A stretch of 64,000 nucleotides of DNA from Bacteroidales bacterium (GCA_028689615.1 JAQVCV010000003.1:1-64000); one strand, 5' to 3'. Shown: positions 54,777 to 62,698, numbered from the stretch's first letter. Notes: a model not told the origin generated them from the letters alone. Numbers and translations: made by a program.

Positions 54777-56525
54777 ATGTTGAAGATTTTACTTCTTTTC
54801 ATGGTCATTCTTTCGTCAAGTATTGTTTCTGCCCAAATAAAAGACGTCGAAAGAAAACCACCCGTTTCTTTCAAGAAAGGAAATCATCAGGTTCATAACC
54901 CGTATGATTCTAAAACCGATCTGTGGCCAAAGGTCTATTTCCCGGGCAAAACCTTGGGCGGCTTAGATGTTACTGAATCATACGACTCAGGTTATTTAGT
55001 AACTGGTACTTTTGTTGATAACGAAGGAAACTTCACTTCTGGAATTATATTAAAAACTGATGTGAATGGAAATGCTTTATGGCAGCGACATATTTTATCA
55101 ACAGGCAATAAGCTAAGCGTTATCTATCATACATACTGCACCCTTGATGGGGGGTCTGTTTCAACAGGATTAACAACCCAGGTTGATAACTGTCTTGAAT
55201 ACTATTGTCATGATGCATGGGTTATTAAACTCGATGCGTGTGGAAACATGGAGTGGTGTAAAGTTTATTCAGTCCCCAATGATATTGATTATGGAACAGA
55301 CATAATTCAATTAAGTAATGGGAATATCATAGTTTTAGTGAATCTTTTTGGTTATGATTTAGCAGAGGAGCGCATCTGGTTGTTTTGTTTGTCGCCCGAG
55401 GGTGAAACGCTGTGGCAGAAGGTGTATCTCACCTCCGAACATCCCCAGTGGGCCACCAACGGGTATGGCTACACCTTGCTGAAAGACGACGAAGAGAACC
55501 TGCTGTTTACCGGCGAGTGCGTGGTATATGACAATTACATCAACCCAAATGCCTGGGGGTTCCAGATGCTGCACATCAAATTCACTCCCGAGGGCGACGA
55601 AATCTGGGGAAAACCCTGGTATATGGAGTATGACTCTAACAAATACTCTGGCAGGGTTTCAACGCAAGATTTCTATGGAAATTATTCAACAGGTGGCGGT
55701 AATTCCTCTGGGTGGATAGGATGCAATTGCCACCCACCGGTACTGTTTCGTCAAACAAAAGATGGTGATAAGTTTCCTGAAATTCAATATCCTCAGGGGT
55801 TGCCACAATATTATGGTGATGGTGGAATAACCGGCTTAGTATATCTGGAACCAAACAAAATAGCATTGGCGACTTCCTATATTGATGAACCAGGCTGGGT
55901 TCCGTGTCATAATGTTGTTCGTTTATCGGATACCCTTGGGAATATTTTGTCAGAGAATGAAGAGATGTACGATTGGAACAATATCATGAGTCTGGAGAAA
56001 ACCAGTGATGGCCATATCTTAACGACCTCAGGCTATTGGGCCACTCCCGATTCCCTAAAAATGTTCCTTTACAAATACACCTCCGATCTAACGTATCCCC
56101 CCTTAGACACCCGCCCCTTGGTGTACGACTATCTCTGCCCCGAAGCAGTAAAACCCATGGACACCATCGTTCCCGATTGCGACATCATCGTGGGATTGGA
56201 AGAACCCATGCACCAGGCAGAACGTTACTCGCTGGTGGCTACGCCAAACCCGGCCTCAGAGCAGCTTACCCTCACCCTGCCCGACCGCATGATGAAGGAG
56301 TGGGAAAGCAACGGCCTGAGCAGCCGCACCCTCTACTACACCCTGCCCGATAACCTGCAGTTGCAGTTTACCGATGCCCTGGGCCGTTTGCACCAAACCC
56401 TTGCAGTGGCCAAAGGCACCCGGCAGGTAACGGTGGATGTGAGCCGGTGGCCGGCTGGAATCTACCTTGCCAGACTGACGGGAGGGAGTACTGTGGTGGC
56501 GGATGTGAAGGTGGTGGTGAGATAG
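54777..56525 (+). CDS. T9SS cargo protein with C-terminal sorting domain
   Basis: 582 residues with a signal peptide (about 1-19, ending VSAQ). The body (about 50-470) has repeated GYLVTGTFVDNEGNFTSGIILKT-like units resembling a beta-propeller of the kind in secreted Bacteroidota proteins. The last ~95 residues form a long T9SS sorting domain (YSLVATPNPASEQLTLTLPD to LTGGSTVVADVKVVVR). GC content alternates in blocks: low to about 55365, high to about 55625, low to about 56030, high to the end. It follows the large adhesin gene directly and the two probably share an evolutionary history. Confidence 0.85.
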   Translation: MLKILLLFMVILSSSIVSAQIKDVERKPPVSFKKGNHQVHNPYDSKTDLWPKVYFPGKTLGGLDVTESYDSGYLVTGTFVDNEGNFTSGIILKTDVNGNALWQRHILSTGNKLSVIYHTYCTLDGGSVSTGLTTQVDNCLEYYCHDAWVIKLDACGNMEWCKVYSVPNDIDYGTDIIQLSNGNIIVLVNLFGYDLAEERIWLFCLSPEGETLWQKVYLTSEHPQWATNGYGYTLLKDDEENLLFTGECVVYDNYINPNAWGFQMLHIKFTPEGDEIWGKPWYMEYDSNKYSGRVSTQDFYGNYSTGGGNSSGWIGCNCHPPVLFRQTKDGDKFPEIQYPQGLPQYYGDGGITGLVYLEPNKIALATSYIDEPGWVPCHNVVRLSDTLGNILSENEEMYDWNNIMSLEKTSDGHILTTSGYWATPDSLKMFLYKYTSDLTYPPLDTRPLVYDYLCPEAVKPMDTIVPDCDIIVGLEEPMHQAERYSLVATPNPASEQLTLTLPDRMMKEWESNGLSSRTLYYTLPDNLQLQFTDALGRLHQTLAVAKGTRQVTVDVSRWPAGIYLARLTGGSTVVADVKVVVR

Positions 56526-56536
56526 GGGCATTATTT

Positions 56537-56655
56537 GTTTCTGGTTTCTTGTTTCTGGTTTCTTGTTTCCGGTTTCTTGTTTCCGGTTTCTTGTTTCCGG
56601 TTTCTGGTTTCCGGTTTCTGGTTTCTGGTTTCTGGTTTCTGGTTTCTGGTTTCTG
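56537..56655 (+). repeat. 7-bp microsatellite, 17 units
   Basis: Seventeen perfect-length units of the form GTTTCTG, GTTTCTT or GTTTCCG run without a break (119 bp), starting 11 bases after the stop of the T9SS cargo gene. Copy number is likely to vary. Confidence 0.95.
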
Positions 56656-56713
56656 GATGGTGCAACTAAGGGGGATGGATAGTGATTAGTGATTAGTGGC
56701 TGACGCCGGAAGA

Positions 56714-56746
56714 TCAAAGCCTCGCTCCAATGGAGCGGGGCTTTGA
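56714..56746. terminator. Hairpin between T9SS cargo and DUF6261 genes
   Basis: TCAAAGCCTCGCTCC pairs with GGAGCGGGGCTTTGA (one G-T) around a 3-base loop. It sits 14 bases after the DUF6261 stop on the minus strand but lacks a T-run on either side, so its terminator role is uncertain. Confidence 0.5.
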
Positions 56747-56760
56747 ATTGGTTTGACCCA

Positions 56761-57465
56761 TCAGGCTTGCGGGGGTTCGGGAGCCTGGCGGTGGCGGGTG
56801 AGGTTGCTAAACCGCTCCACGCGGGCATTGAGTTCGGCCACCAGCGTGGTGAAGCCTTCAAGGCCGTTGATTTCGATCAGGGCCTCGATCCGTTGCACGA
56901 TTTTACGGTAAGCCTGCTCTGCTTGCTTGCGGGCATCGGCCATGCGCAGCGGGGTCTTGCCGGCAGTTTCGGTGTAGCGTCCTGCCATAAGCGAAGCAAA
57001 GGCATTGTTGCGGTTTTGCAGTTCGCCGAGCCAGGGGGCGAGGTTCAGGGCAGCCACATCGGCAGCATGGGTAGCGTTGAATTCGGCTATCAGGCTGTTG
57101 ATGGCGGCTGTTTCGGCATCGTAGGTTTTGATGGCGATGTTGCCGTAGGTGTCGGTCACCACTTTCAGGCGCGAAGCGGCCTCTTTGATGGCCGGGGTGA
57201 AGTGGAAACAGTTGGCCTCGATCAGCAGCACCAGTCCACGTGCAAGCTCGTCGCGTTGTTCATCGGCCTGGGCAATCTGAGCGGTGATGGCGCTTTTGCG
57301 GATGAAATTGAGGGCTTCGCCCTCGTTGCTGTAGGCTGTGTTCCACTGCGACATCAAAGGTTCGATGCCCTGAACCCCCGCGAAAAGCTGGTTCGATTCG
57401 GTCATAAACTCGTAGTGAGCCTCGTTGGAGAGGCGGGAAAATTTTAAACTGTTAATTCTGCTCAT
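56761..57465 (-). CDS. DUF6261 family protein
   Basis: 234 residues from ATG 57465 (MSRINSLKFSRLSNEAHYEF); the frame continues to 57510, but a TACTTTTG promoter box lies between, so the shorter start is chosen. No signal peptide; almost entirely helical, with heptad-like segments. The LSNEAHYEFMTESNQLF opening is characteristic of DUF6261, a Bacteroidota family of unknown function. C-terminal tail RHRQAPEPPQA is flexible. It is flanked by microsatellites and by 41-bp array B upstream. The ~235-residue helical protein at 1809 has a similar size and a similar repeat neighbour, but I could not align the two. Confidence 0.8.
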   Translation of the reverse strand: MSRINSLKFSRLSNEAHYEFMTESNQLFAGVQGIEPLMSQWNTAYSNEGEALNFIRKSAITAQIAQADEQRDELARGLVLLIEANCFHFTPAIKEAASRLKVVTDTYGNIAIKTYDAETAAINSLIAEFNATHAADVAALNLAPWLGELQNRNNAFASLMAGRYTETAGKTPLRMADARKQAEQAYRKIVQRIEALIEINGLEGFTTLVAELNARVERFSNLTRHRQAPEPPQA

Positions 57466-57498
57466 AATTTGACTGTATAAAAAGTTGAAATTGTCCTT

Positions 57499-57506
57499 CA
57501 AAAGTA
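57499..57506 (-). promoter_or_regulatory. -7 box of the DUF6261 gene
   Basis: The minus strand reads TACTTTTG, exact TAnnTTTG, 33 bases before the ATG at 57465; no clear TTG at standard spacing. Confidence 0.5.
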
Positions 57507-57629
57507 ACACTTTTTTTCGAGCGAATAAATATCACAAAAAAATTCAACTGCATTTTTTCTACAAAAGTTTTATCAATCGAAATCTCATTTTCGATGAGGG
57601 TTTTATCTATTACAATGTTTTACTGCAAT

Positions 57630-57942
57630 GCCGCCCGTGGGCGAAGATTCGCCTGGAAGCCGGGGGCTCGTCCGCCCGTGGGCGAAGATTCGCCTGAGTG
57701 CTGGTGGCTCGTCCGCCCGTGGGCGAAGATTCGCCTGAGTACTGGGGGCTCGTCCGCCCGTGGGCGAAGTTTCGCCTGAGTACTGGGGGCTCGTCCGCCC
57801 GTGGGCGAAGTTTCGCCTGAAAGCTGGGGGCTCGTCCGCCCGTGGGCGAAGATGTGTCTGGGTGCTGGGGGCTCGTCCGCCCGTGGGCGAAGATTCGCCT
57901 GAGTGCTTGGGGCTTGTCCGCCCGTGGGCGAAGATTCGCTTG
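57630..57942 (+). repeat. 41-bp tandem repeat array B (about 7.5 units)
   Basis: CTCGTCCGCC cores at 57667, 57708, 57749, 57790, 57831, 57872 and 57913 (last one CTTGTCC), with a partial unit at 57630. Each unit reads GGGGGCTCGTCCGC, CCGTGG, GCGAAGATTCGCCTGAG, variable bases. Two hairpins are possible and mutually exclusive: CGCCC-GT-GGGCG and GGCGAA-GA-TTCGCC. Two units carry GT instead of GA in the second loop, leaving the stem intact. Related to array A at 47556. Frames through the array are artefacts. Confidence 0.95.
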
Positions 57943-58047
57943 TTGGCCATTGGCTATTGGCTTTTAGCTTTTGTGTTGGCGTTGGCGTTGAGGCTCCTCA
58001 CACCTTCTACCTCATTCTGAACAGATGGAGACGCACTTGAACGGTTT

Positions 58048-58155
58048 GAGACGCACGGCCGTGCGTCTCTACAGGAACAACCCCTTGCACCTTCACCCCG
58101 AATCCTCATTAATCAACCTATTAGGAAATGTTTGAGACGCACGGCAGTGCGTCTC
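58048..58155. repeat. Duplicated 22-bp palindrome (REP-like)
   Basis: GAGACGCACGG and its reverse complement form a perfect 22-bp palindrome at 58048-58069; a copy with one changed base lies at 58134-58155. Both are followed by a conserved tail (TAC, then GGAACAACCCC or GAAACAACCCC), and a half copy precedes them at about 58027. Such palindromes occur dispersed in other genomes as REP/MITE-type repeats. Confidence 0.85.
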
Positions 58156-58298
58156 TACGGAAACAACCCCTCGCCTCCCGATTACTATCCGGGACGCCCC
58201 TTCGCTCCTTCGCGCCTTCGCCCTATCTCCCCATCTCCCTCTCAAATTTTCAAATTTTCAAATCTTTGAATCTTCGAATCCTCTCCCCCTCTCCCCCT

Positions 58299-58390
58299 CA
58301 AATCTTCAAATCTTCAAATCTTCAAATCTTTGAATCTTTGAATCTTTGAATCTTTGAATCTTTGAATCTTTGAATCTTTGAATCTTTGAA
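58299..58390 (+). repeat. 8-bp microsatellite before the U32 peptidase gene
   Basis: Four CAAATCTT units (58299-58330) and seven TGAATCTT units (58331-58386) plus a partial unit; degenerate copies extend back to about 58243. It ends 40 bases before the ATG of the U32 gene. Confidence 0.93.
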
Positions 58391-58429
58391 TCCCATACCC
58401 TTTTCCGGCCAAATCACGATCTTTGCGCC

Positions 58430-60310
58430 ATGAATTCACCACATGTTAAACTTGAACTGCTGGCGCCGGCGCGTGACTTGTCAGCCGGACTGGCGGCCAT
58501 CAACAGCGGAGCTGATGCAGTGTATATTGGCGGACCGGGCTTTGGCGCCAGGGCTGCCGCAGGCAACCCGGTGGCCGACATCGCGACGCTGGCAGCCTAC
58601 GCGCACCAGTTCGGGGCCAGGGTGTATGGCACAGTGAACACCCTGCTCACCGACGAGCAGATGCCCGAAGCAGTGGCCCTGATTCATCAACTCTACGATG
58701 CCGGCGTGGATGCCGTGATTATTCAGGACGCCGGACTGCTGAACCAGCCTCTTCCACCGTTGCCACTTCATGCCAGCACCCAGTTCAACAACTTCACACC
58801 CGCTAAGGTGAAGTTTCTGGAGCAGGCGGGCGTGAGCCGCGTGGTGCTTGCGCGCGAACTCACTCTGGACGAGATAGCAGCCATCAGAGCACAAACGCGT
58901 GTTGAACTGGAGTTTTTCGTTCACGGCGCCTTGTGTGTTTCGCTCAGTGGCCAGTGTTATCTGAGTCAGGCCATCAGCGGCCGCAGCGCCAACCGTGGCG
59001 AGTGTGCACAACCCTGCCGGTCGTGGTACTCGCTCTACGATGGCAACGGGCAGATGCTGGAGCGCGACCGGCACCTGCTTTCACTCAAAGACCTCAACCT
59101 GTCGGCACACCTTGCTGGTCTGGTACACGCCGGCATCACCAGCTTCAAGATCGAAGGGCGGTTGAAAGACGAGAGTTATGTTCGAAACATCACGGCGCAT
59201 TACAGCCACCTGCTCGACAGGTTTATCGAGGCCAATCCGGGTTTCATCAGGGCTTCGCAGGGGAAGACAGTGGCGGGGTTCGATCCCGACCCCGAAAGGT
59301 CGTTCAACCGCGGCTTCACCACCTATTTCATCGAAGGTCGCCAACAAGGAATCCATTCGCCCGACGGGGGCAAGGCTCTGGGCAAGTATATAGGAACGGT
59401 GACTCAGGTTCGACGCGATCATGTGGTGGTTAACCTCCTGCTGCCTGTGGCCAATGGCGACGGACTTAGTTTCGTTGACCGCGACGGACAACAACGCGGC
59501 GTGCGGGTCAACCGTGCCGACGGATCGCGCCTCTACACCCTCTCCAACGAAGGGATAACCGAAGGCACACAACTCTACCGCAACCACGACCACGCTTTCG
59601 AGACCCTGCTGCAACGAACCCCTGCCATCAGGAAACTCGAAGCCACAGCCACGCTTAACGAGACCCCCGACGGCATCAGCCTCACCCTCCAAACCACTGG
59701 CAACCTCACGGCGACCATCCATCGCACCATCGAAAAAATCCCCCTGACCGATGGCTCCAACTTCCAGACCTTCGCCACCGGGCAAATAACCAAAACAGGC
59801 CCAACCATCTTCACCGTGGCGGCCACCACCATCCATTGCCGTCCCCTGCTGCTGAAAGCATCGATGCTCAACGCCATGCGCCGCGAGGCTCTCGAACTGC
59901 TTATCCAACAACTTACAGCCAGTTACCGGCGCCCGCCTGCCAGCAACCCGTCATCTGAAGTCATCAGCCCCGAGAGCCACCTCGACTTCAGGGGCAACGT
60001 GCTCAACCAATGGGCCCGGCAGTTTTACGAAGAACACGGAGCCACGGTATCAGAGGCTGGGTTCGAGAGCGGCCTGCCCGCTGCTGGCAAACCCCTGATG
60101 ACCACCCGCCACTGCCTTCGCTACGCCAAAGGAGCCTGCTTAAAAGAGGGTCATCGTCCGGAGAAACCCGGCACCGACGGCAGTTGGTGGCTCACTGGGC
60201 ATCAGCAGGTTTACAGGTTGCACTTCGATTGTCGCCGCTGCCTGATGGAGGTTGTCGCGCCTGCTGAAGCGGAAATCGTACCTTTGCACCCAAAACCATC
60301 CACAAAATGA
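58430..60310 (+). CDS. U32 family peptidase / tRNA-rRNA hydroxylation-type protein
   Basis: 626 residues. The N-terminal TIM-barrel-like domain carries LLAPARDLSAGLAAINSGADAVYIGG (about 7-32), and the peptidase U32 signature is fully matched around residues 161-179 (ELEFFVHGALCVSLSGQCYL), followed by RSANRGECAQPCR with further cysteines. The long C-terminal part with extra Cys residues (HCLRYAKGACLKEG, FDCRRCLMEV) may bind an Fe-S cluster. Some U32 proteins (RlhA, TrhP) modify RNA rather than cut protein. A GATCTTTG box at 58418-58425 ends only 4 bases before the ATG, so the mRNA could be nearly leaderless. Overlaps the next gene by 4 bases. Confidence 0.9.
   Translation: MNSPHVKLELLAPARDLSAGLAAINSGADAVYIGGPGFGARAAAGNPVADIATLAAYAHQFGARVYGTVNTLLTDEQMPEAVALIHQLYDAGVDAVIIQDAGLLNQPLPPLPLHASTQFNNFTPAKVKFLEQAGVSRVVLARELTLDEIAAIRAQTRVELEFFVHGALCVSLSGQCYLSQAISGRSANRGECAQPCRSWYSLYDGNGQMLERDRHLLSLKDLNLSAHLAGLVHAGITSFKIEGRLKDESYVRNITAHYSHLLDRFIEANPGFIRASQGKTVAGFDPDPERSFNRGFTTYFIEGRQQGIHSPDGGKALGKYIGTVTQVRRDHVVVNLLLPVANGDGLSFVDRDGQQRGVRVNRADGSRLYTLSNEGITEGTQLYRNHDHAFETLLQRTPAIRKLEATATLNETPDGISLTLQTTGNLTATIHRTIEKIPLTDGSNFQTFATGQITKTGPTIFTVAATTIHCRPLLLKASMLNAMRREALELLIQQLTASYRRPPASNPSSEVISPESHLDFRGNVLNQWARQFYEEHGATVSEAGFESGLPAAGKPLMTTRHCLRYAKGACLKEGHRPEKPGTDGSWWLTGHQQVYRLHFDCRRCLMEVVAPAEAEIVPLHPKPSTK
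60279..60286 (+). promoter_or_regulatory. Possible internal promoter for the methyltransferase gene
   Basis: TACCTTTG, an exact TAnnTTTG, lies inside the 3' end of the U32 gene, 21 bases before the next ATG. TTG at 60252 is 24 bases away, longer than ideal. Could allow separate expression. Confidence 0.35.
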
Positions 60311-61206
60311 AACTCATCACCCCTGCCCCCTGGCCCGATTACGAACTGATTGATACCGGCGACTTCCAGAAACTCGAACGCTTCGGGAAGTACATCACCA
60401 CCCGCCCCGAACCCAAAGCCATGTGGGAAAAGGCACTTCCCGAATCTGAATGGCAGAAAATGAGCCATGCCGTGTTTCGCAAAACGCGCGATGTAGATCC
60501 CGGCGATCGCGAAGAACGGGGAGAGTGGTTTACCAAACAGGGGATGCCCGACCAGTGGTTTGTTGACTTCAACCACAACCAGATCCACATAAAGATGCGG
60601 CTGGGGCTAACGCCCTTCAAACACACGGGGATCTTCCCCGAGCAGGCCGACAACTGGCGCTACATTGCCAACACCCTCGGCCAGATGAAAACCCCACACC
60701 CCAAAGTGCTCAACCTTTTTGCCTACACCGGCGCAGCCTCGTTGGTGGCCCGTGCGGCAGGTGCCGAGGTGGTGCACGTGGAAGCCCTCAAACAACTCAT
60801 CGGGTGGTCGAAAACCAACATGGAAGCCTCGTCGCTCACCGACATCAGGTGGATGCCCGAGGATGCCCTCAAATTCGTGAAACGCGAAATCAGACGGGGC
60901 AACCTCTACCAGGGAATCATCATGGATCCGCCTGCCTATGGACGTGGCCCCAACGGCGAAAAATGGATACTGGAAGAGAACATCCGCGAACTGTTGCAAC
61001 TCACCAGCCAACTGGTTGACCAACGCGATGGTTTCGTGGTAATCAACCTCTACTCCAAGGGAATCAACCCGCTCATAAGCCAAAACCTCTACGAGGGAAC
61101 CTTCGGCCATCGGCCCGCGCTGGAATGTGGCGAACTCTACGTGGCCGACCGTGCCGGGCGACGAATGCCTTACGGAACCATCCTCCGCGACCGGTGGGGC
61201 GGCTGA
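60307..61206 (+). CDS. RlmI-like SAM-dependent rRNA methyltransferase
   Basis: 299 residues. The SAM-binding motif NLFAYTGAASLVARAAGA (about 137-154), acidic VHVEALK, and the catalytic-type IIMDPPAYGRGP (about 205-216) are as in the RlmI/RlmK m5C/m2G 23S rRNA methyltransferases. It lacks the N-terminal PUA domain of full-length RlmI. The ATG overlaps the stop of the U32 gene (ATGA). Both genes may belong to RNA modification, which would fit a joint operon. Substrate base is not readable. Confidence 0.88.
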   Translation: MKLITPAPWPDYELIDTGDFQKLERFGKYITTRPEPKAMWEKALPESEWQKMSHAVFRKTRDVDPGDREERGEWFTKQGMPDQWFVDFNHNQIHIKMRLGLTPFKHTGIFPEQADNWRYIANTLGQMKTPHPKVLNLFAYTGAASLVARAAGAEVVHVEALKQLIGWSKTNMEASSLTDIRWMPEDALKFVKREIRRGNLYQGIIMDPPAYGRGPNGEKWILEENIRELLQLTSQLVDQRDGFVVINLYSKGINPLISQNLYEGTFGHRPALECGELYVADRAGRRMPYGTILRDRWGG

Positions 61207-61277
61207 TGACCCACATCGGACAGACCGGGCGGTTTTTTTCTGTAAAAGAGCGCGCGGCAGGTTGTTGTGAAGGTTTT

Positions 61278-61328
61278 GTTCACTAAAAAGCGATGTTCAT
61301 TTAAAATGAACATCGCTTTTTGGTGAAC
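61278..61328. terminator. Long palindrome, likely bidirectional terminator
   Basis: AAAAAGCGATGTTCATTT (61285-61302) pairs perfectly with 61304-61321 around a single base; GTTCAC and GTGAAC extend the stem to about 25 bp with one G-T. A and T runs at the two ends suit termination in both directions, between the methyltransferase (+) and the tRNA genes (-). Confidence 0.75.
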
Positions 61329-61437
61329 ATTCATTGACAATCACCTTGGTTGGCAGGCACCGGGAGCGAATGAAAGCCAACCACCAGAGATAATTTTGCA
61401 GCAAACCAACCTTATTATCTTGTTATTTTTCAGGCAT

Positions 61438-61461
61438 AAAAAAAGCCCCCCGTAGGGAGCT
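61438..61461 (-). terminator. Terminator of the tRNA-Asp pair
   Basis: On the minus strand AGCTCCC, TAC, GGGGGGCT and a run of T: a short GC-rich hairpin 3 bases after the tRNA end. Confidence 0.7.
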
Positions 61462-61464
61462 TCG

Positions 61465-61538
61465 CGGTCTGGACGGGACTCGAACCCGCGACCTCCGCCG
61501 TGACAGGGCGGCATTCTAACCAACTGAACTACCAGACC
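61465..61538 (-). tRNA. tRNA-Asp (anticodon GTC), copy 1
   Basis: 74 bases on the minus strand: acceptor GGTCTGG with CCAGACC, D-arm with AGTTGGTTAGA, anticodon arm CCGCC-CTGTCAC-GGCGG (anticodon GTC), T-arm GGGTTCGAGTCCC. CCA is not encoded. Identical to copy 2; terminator follows. Confidence 0.97.
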
Positions 61539-61601
61539 AGAAAATAAAGAACATCGTTTCGGCAAACCAGCCCGTTCCCCTGCACAGGAGGGAAACTGTT
61601 G

Positions 61602-61675
61602 CGGTCTGGACGGGACTCGAACCCGCGACCTCCGCCGTGACAGGGCGGCATTCTAACCAACTGAACTACCAGACC
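61602..61675 (-). tRNA. tRNA-Asp (anticodon GTC), copy 2
   Basis: Same 74-base sequence as copy 1, 63 bases upstream of it on the minus strand; the two are probably one transcript ending at the hairpin at 61438-61461. Confidence 0.97.
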
Positions 61676-61816
61676 AGATTTTTAAAGAACTCGATTCTTC
61701 CGAAACGGTGTGCAAAAGTACAGCCTTTTTCCAAATCTGCAAAAGTTTTCTGATCTTTTTTTTGCTTTCAGAGCCCCGACACCAGCATCAGTTGCGAAAC
61801 CAGCCACAAAATCAGG

Positions 61817-62626
61817 TTAATTCATGCTGCTTCCGCCCTGGTTTGCCGGAAAATATTGGAAGTCGCCTCCCGAAGCACCAAACCCGAAGCTCATGAAATA
61901 CCAGCTTCGCACCGCGTTTCCGGCCTTAGTAGCCGGTGTCCAGTGCATCTCTTCGAGCAACCTGAGTGCTTCCTCGGTGCACCCGCCTGGCACATGCTGC
62001 TCAACCCTGAAATGAGCCGCGTAACCCGAAGGCTCCACAACAAAACGAACCTTCACCTTTCCGGCTATGCTTTGCTTGCGGGCCGCCTCCGGGTAATGTA
62101 GGTTTCTGGATAAAAACTCAGTCAACTTCACGCCCGGCTTCATCAAAGGCGAAGCCGGCGAGTCGGTTTGCCGCGTCTCGTAAACCACAACCGAAGTATC
62201 AACTTCCAACGAATCAAGACGATGAAAATCATACCCACGCCGCTTTACAGCCCTCTGATAACGCCTCCACGAAAAAGGAATCTGCACAGAAGTGGCCATC
62301 GCCACATCATTCCCGCCATTTCGGCCAGGATTCCACAACGCGCGGCGCACCAACCGCACAGCCTCCCGACCAAACACCGCGGCACCAGAACCCGTGGCCT
62401 GGGCATTGACAACACTGCCATTCTGCATCACCACAAATTCAACCTTCACCTCAGCATCGGCCTTAACCTCTCGCGCCTCGGGAGGATAAACCATCTCTTT
62501 TGCAAGATAATCGCGAAATTGAGCCTGCGTTCCCACATACGAAGGAGGCTCCGCCTGTCCCTGTGCAACTCCTGAAAGCATCAGAAAAGAGAGCATCATC
62601 AACCACCCCGATTTTATCTTTTTCAT
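61817..62626 (-). CDS. Secreted protein with two TonB C-terminal domains
   Basis: 269 residues from ATG 62626 (MKKIKSGWLMMLSFLML); the frame extends to 62683 but that precedes the signal peptide (cleavage about residue 23-25, VAQGQ). Two TonB-C domains follow: about 30-120 (FRDYLAKEMVYPPEAREVKADAEVKVEFVV) and about 160-255 (LTEFLSRNLHYPEAARKQSIAGKVKVRFVV). A normal TonB has one such domain and an N-terminal membrane helix plus Pro-rich linker, which are absent here. It may be periplasmic and bind rather than energise outer-membrane receptors. The last residues PANQGGSSMN are flexible. Divergent from rmuC, 72 bases apart. Confidence 0.82.
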   Translation of the reverse strand: MKKIKSGWLMMLSFLMLSGVAQGQAEPPSYVGTQAQFRDYLAKEMVYPPEAREVKADAEVKVEFVVMQNGSVVNAQATGSGAAVFGREAVRLVRRALWNPGRNGGNDVAMATSVQIPFSWRRYQRAVKRRGYDFHRLDSLEVDTSVVVYETRQTDSPASPLMKPGVKLTEFLSRNLHYPEAARKQSIAGKVKVRFVVEPSGYAAHFRVEQHVPGGCTEEALRLLEEMHWTPATKAGNAVRSWYFMSFGFGASGGDFQYFPANQGGSSMN

Positions 62627-62698
62627 ACGAAACACTATTTTTGGAGTAAATATACATTTTCCCAAACGAACAGTCCCCAACATCCACCCAAATTTTTC

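Noticed and set aside
56447..56689. 80-codon frame across the end of the T9SS gene and the heptamer array
   Set aside because: Its repeated FLVSGF stretches are translation of the 7-bp microsatellite.
57594..58020. Open frames on both strands through the 41-bp array, with 41-residue protein repeats
   Set aside because: They arise because three 41-bp units make 41 codons without stops in several frames; no promoter, start context or family match.
61465..61675. Attachment site or integrated element at the tandem tRNA-Asp genes
   Set aside because: No integrase gene or direct repeat of a tRNA 3' end was seen; the duplicate is a complete, identical tRNA gene.
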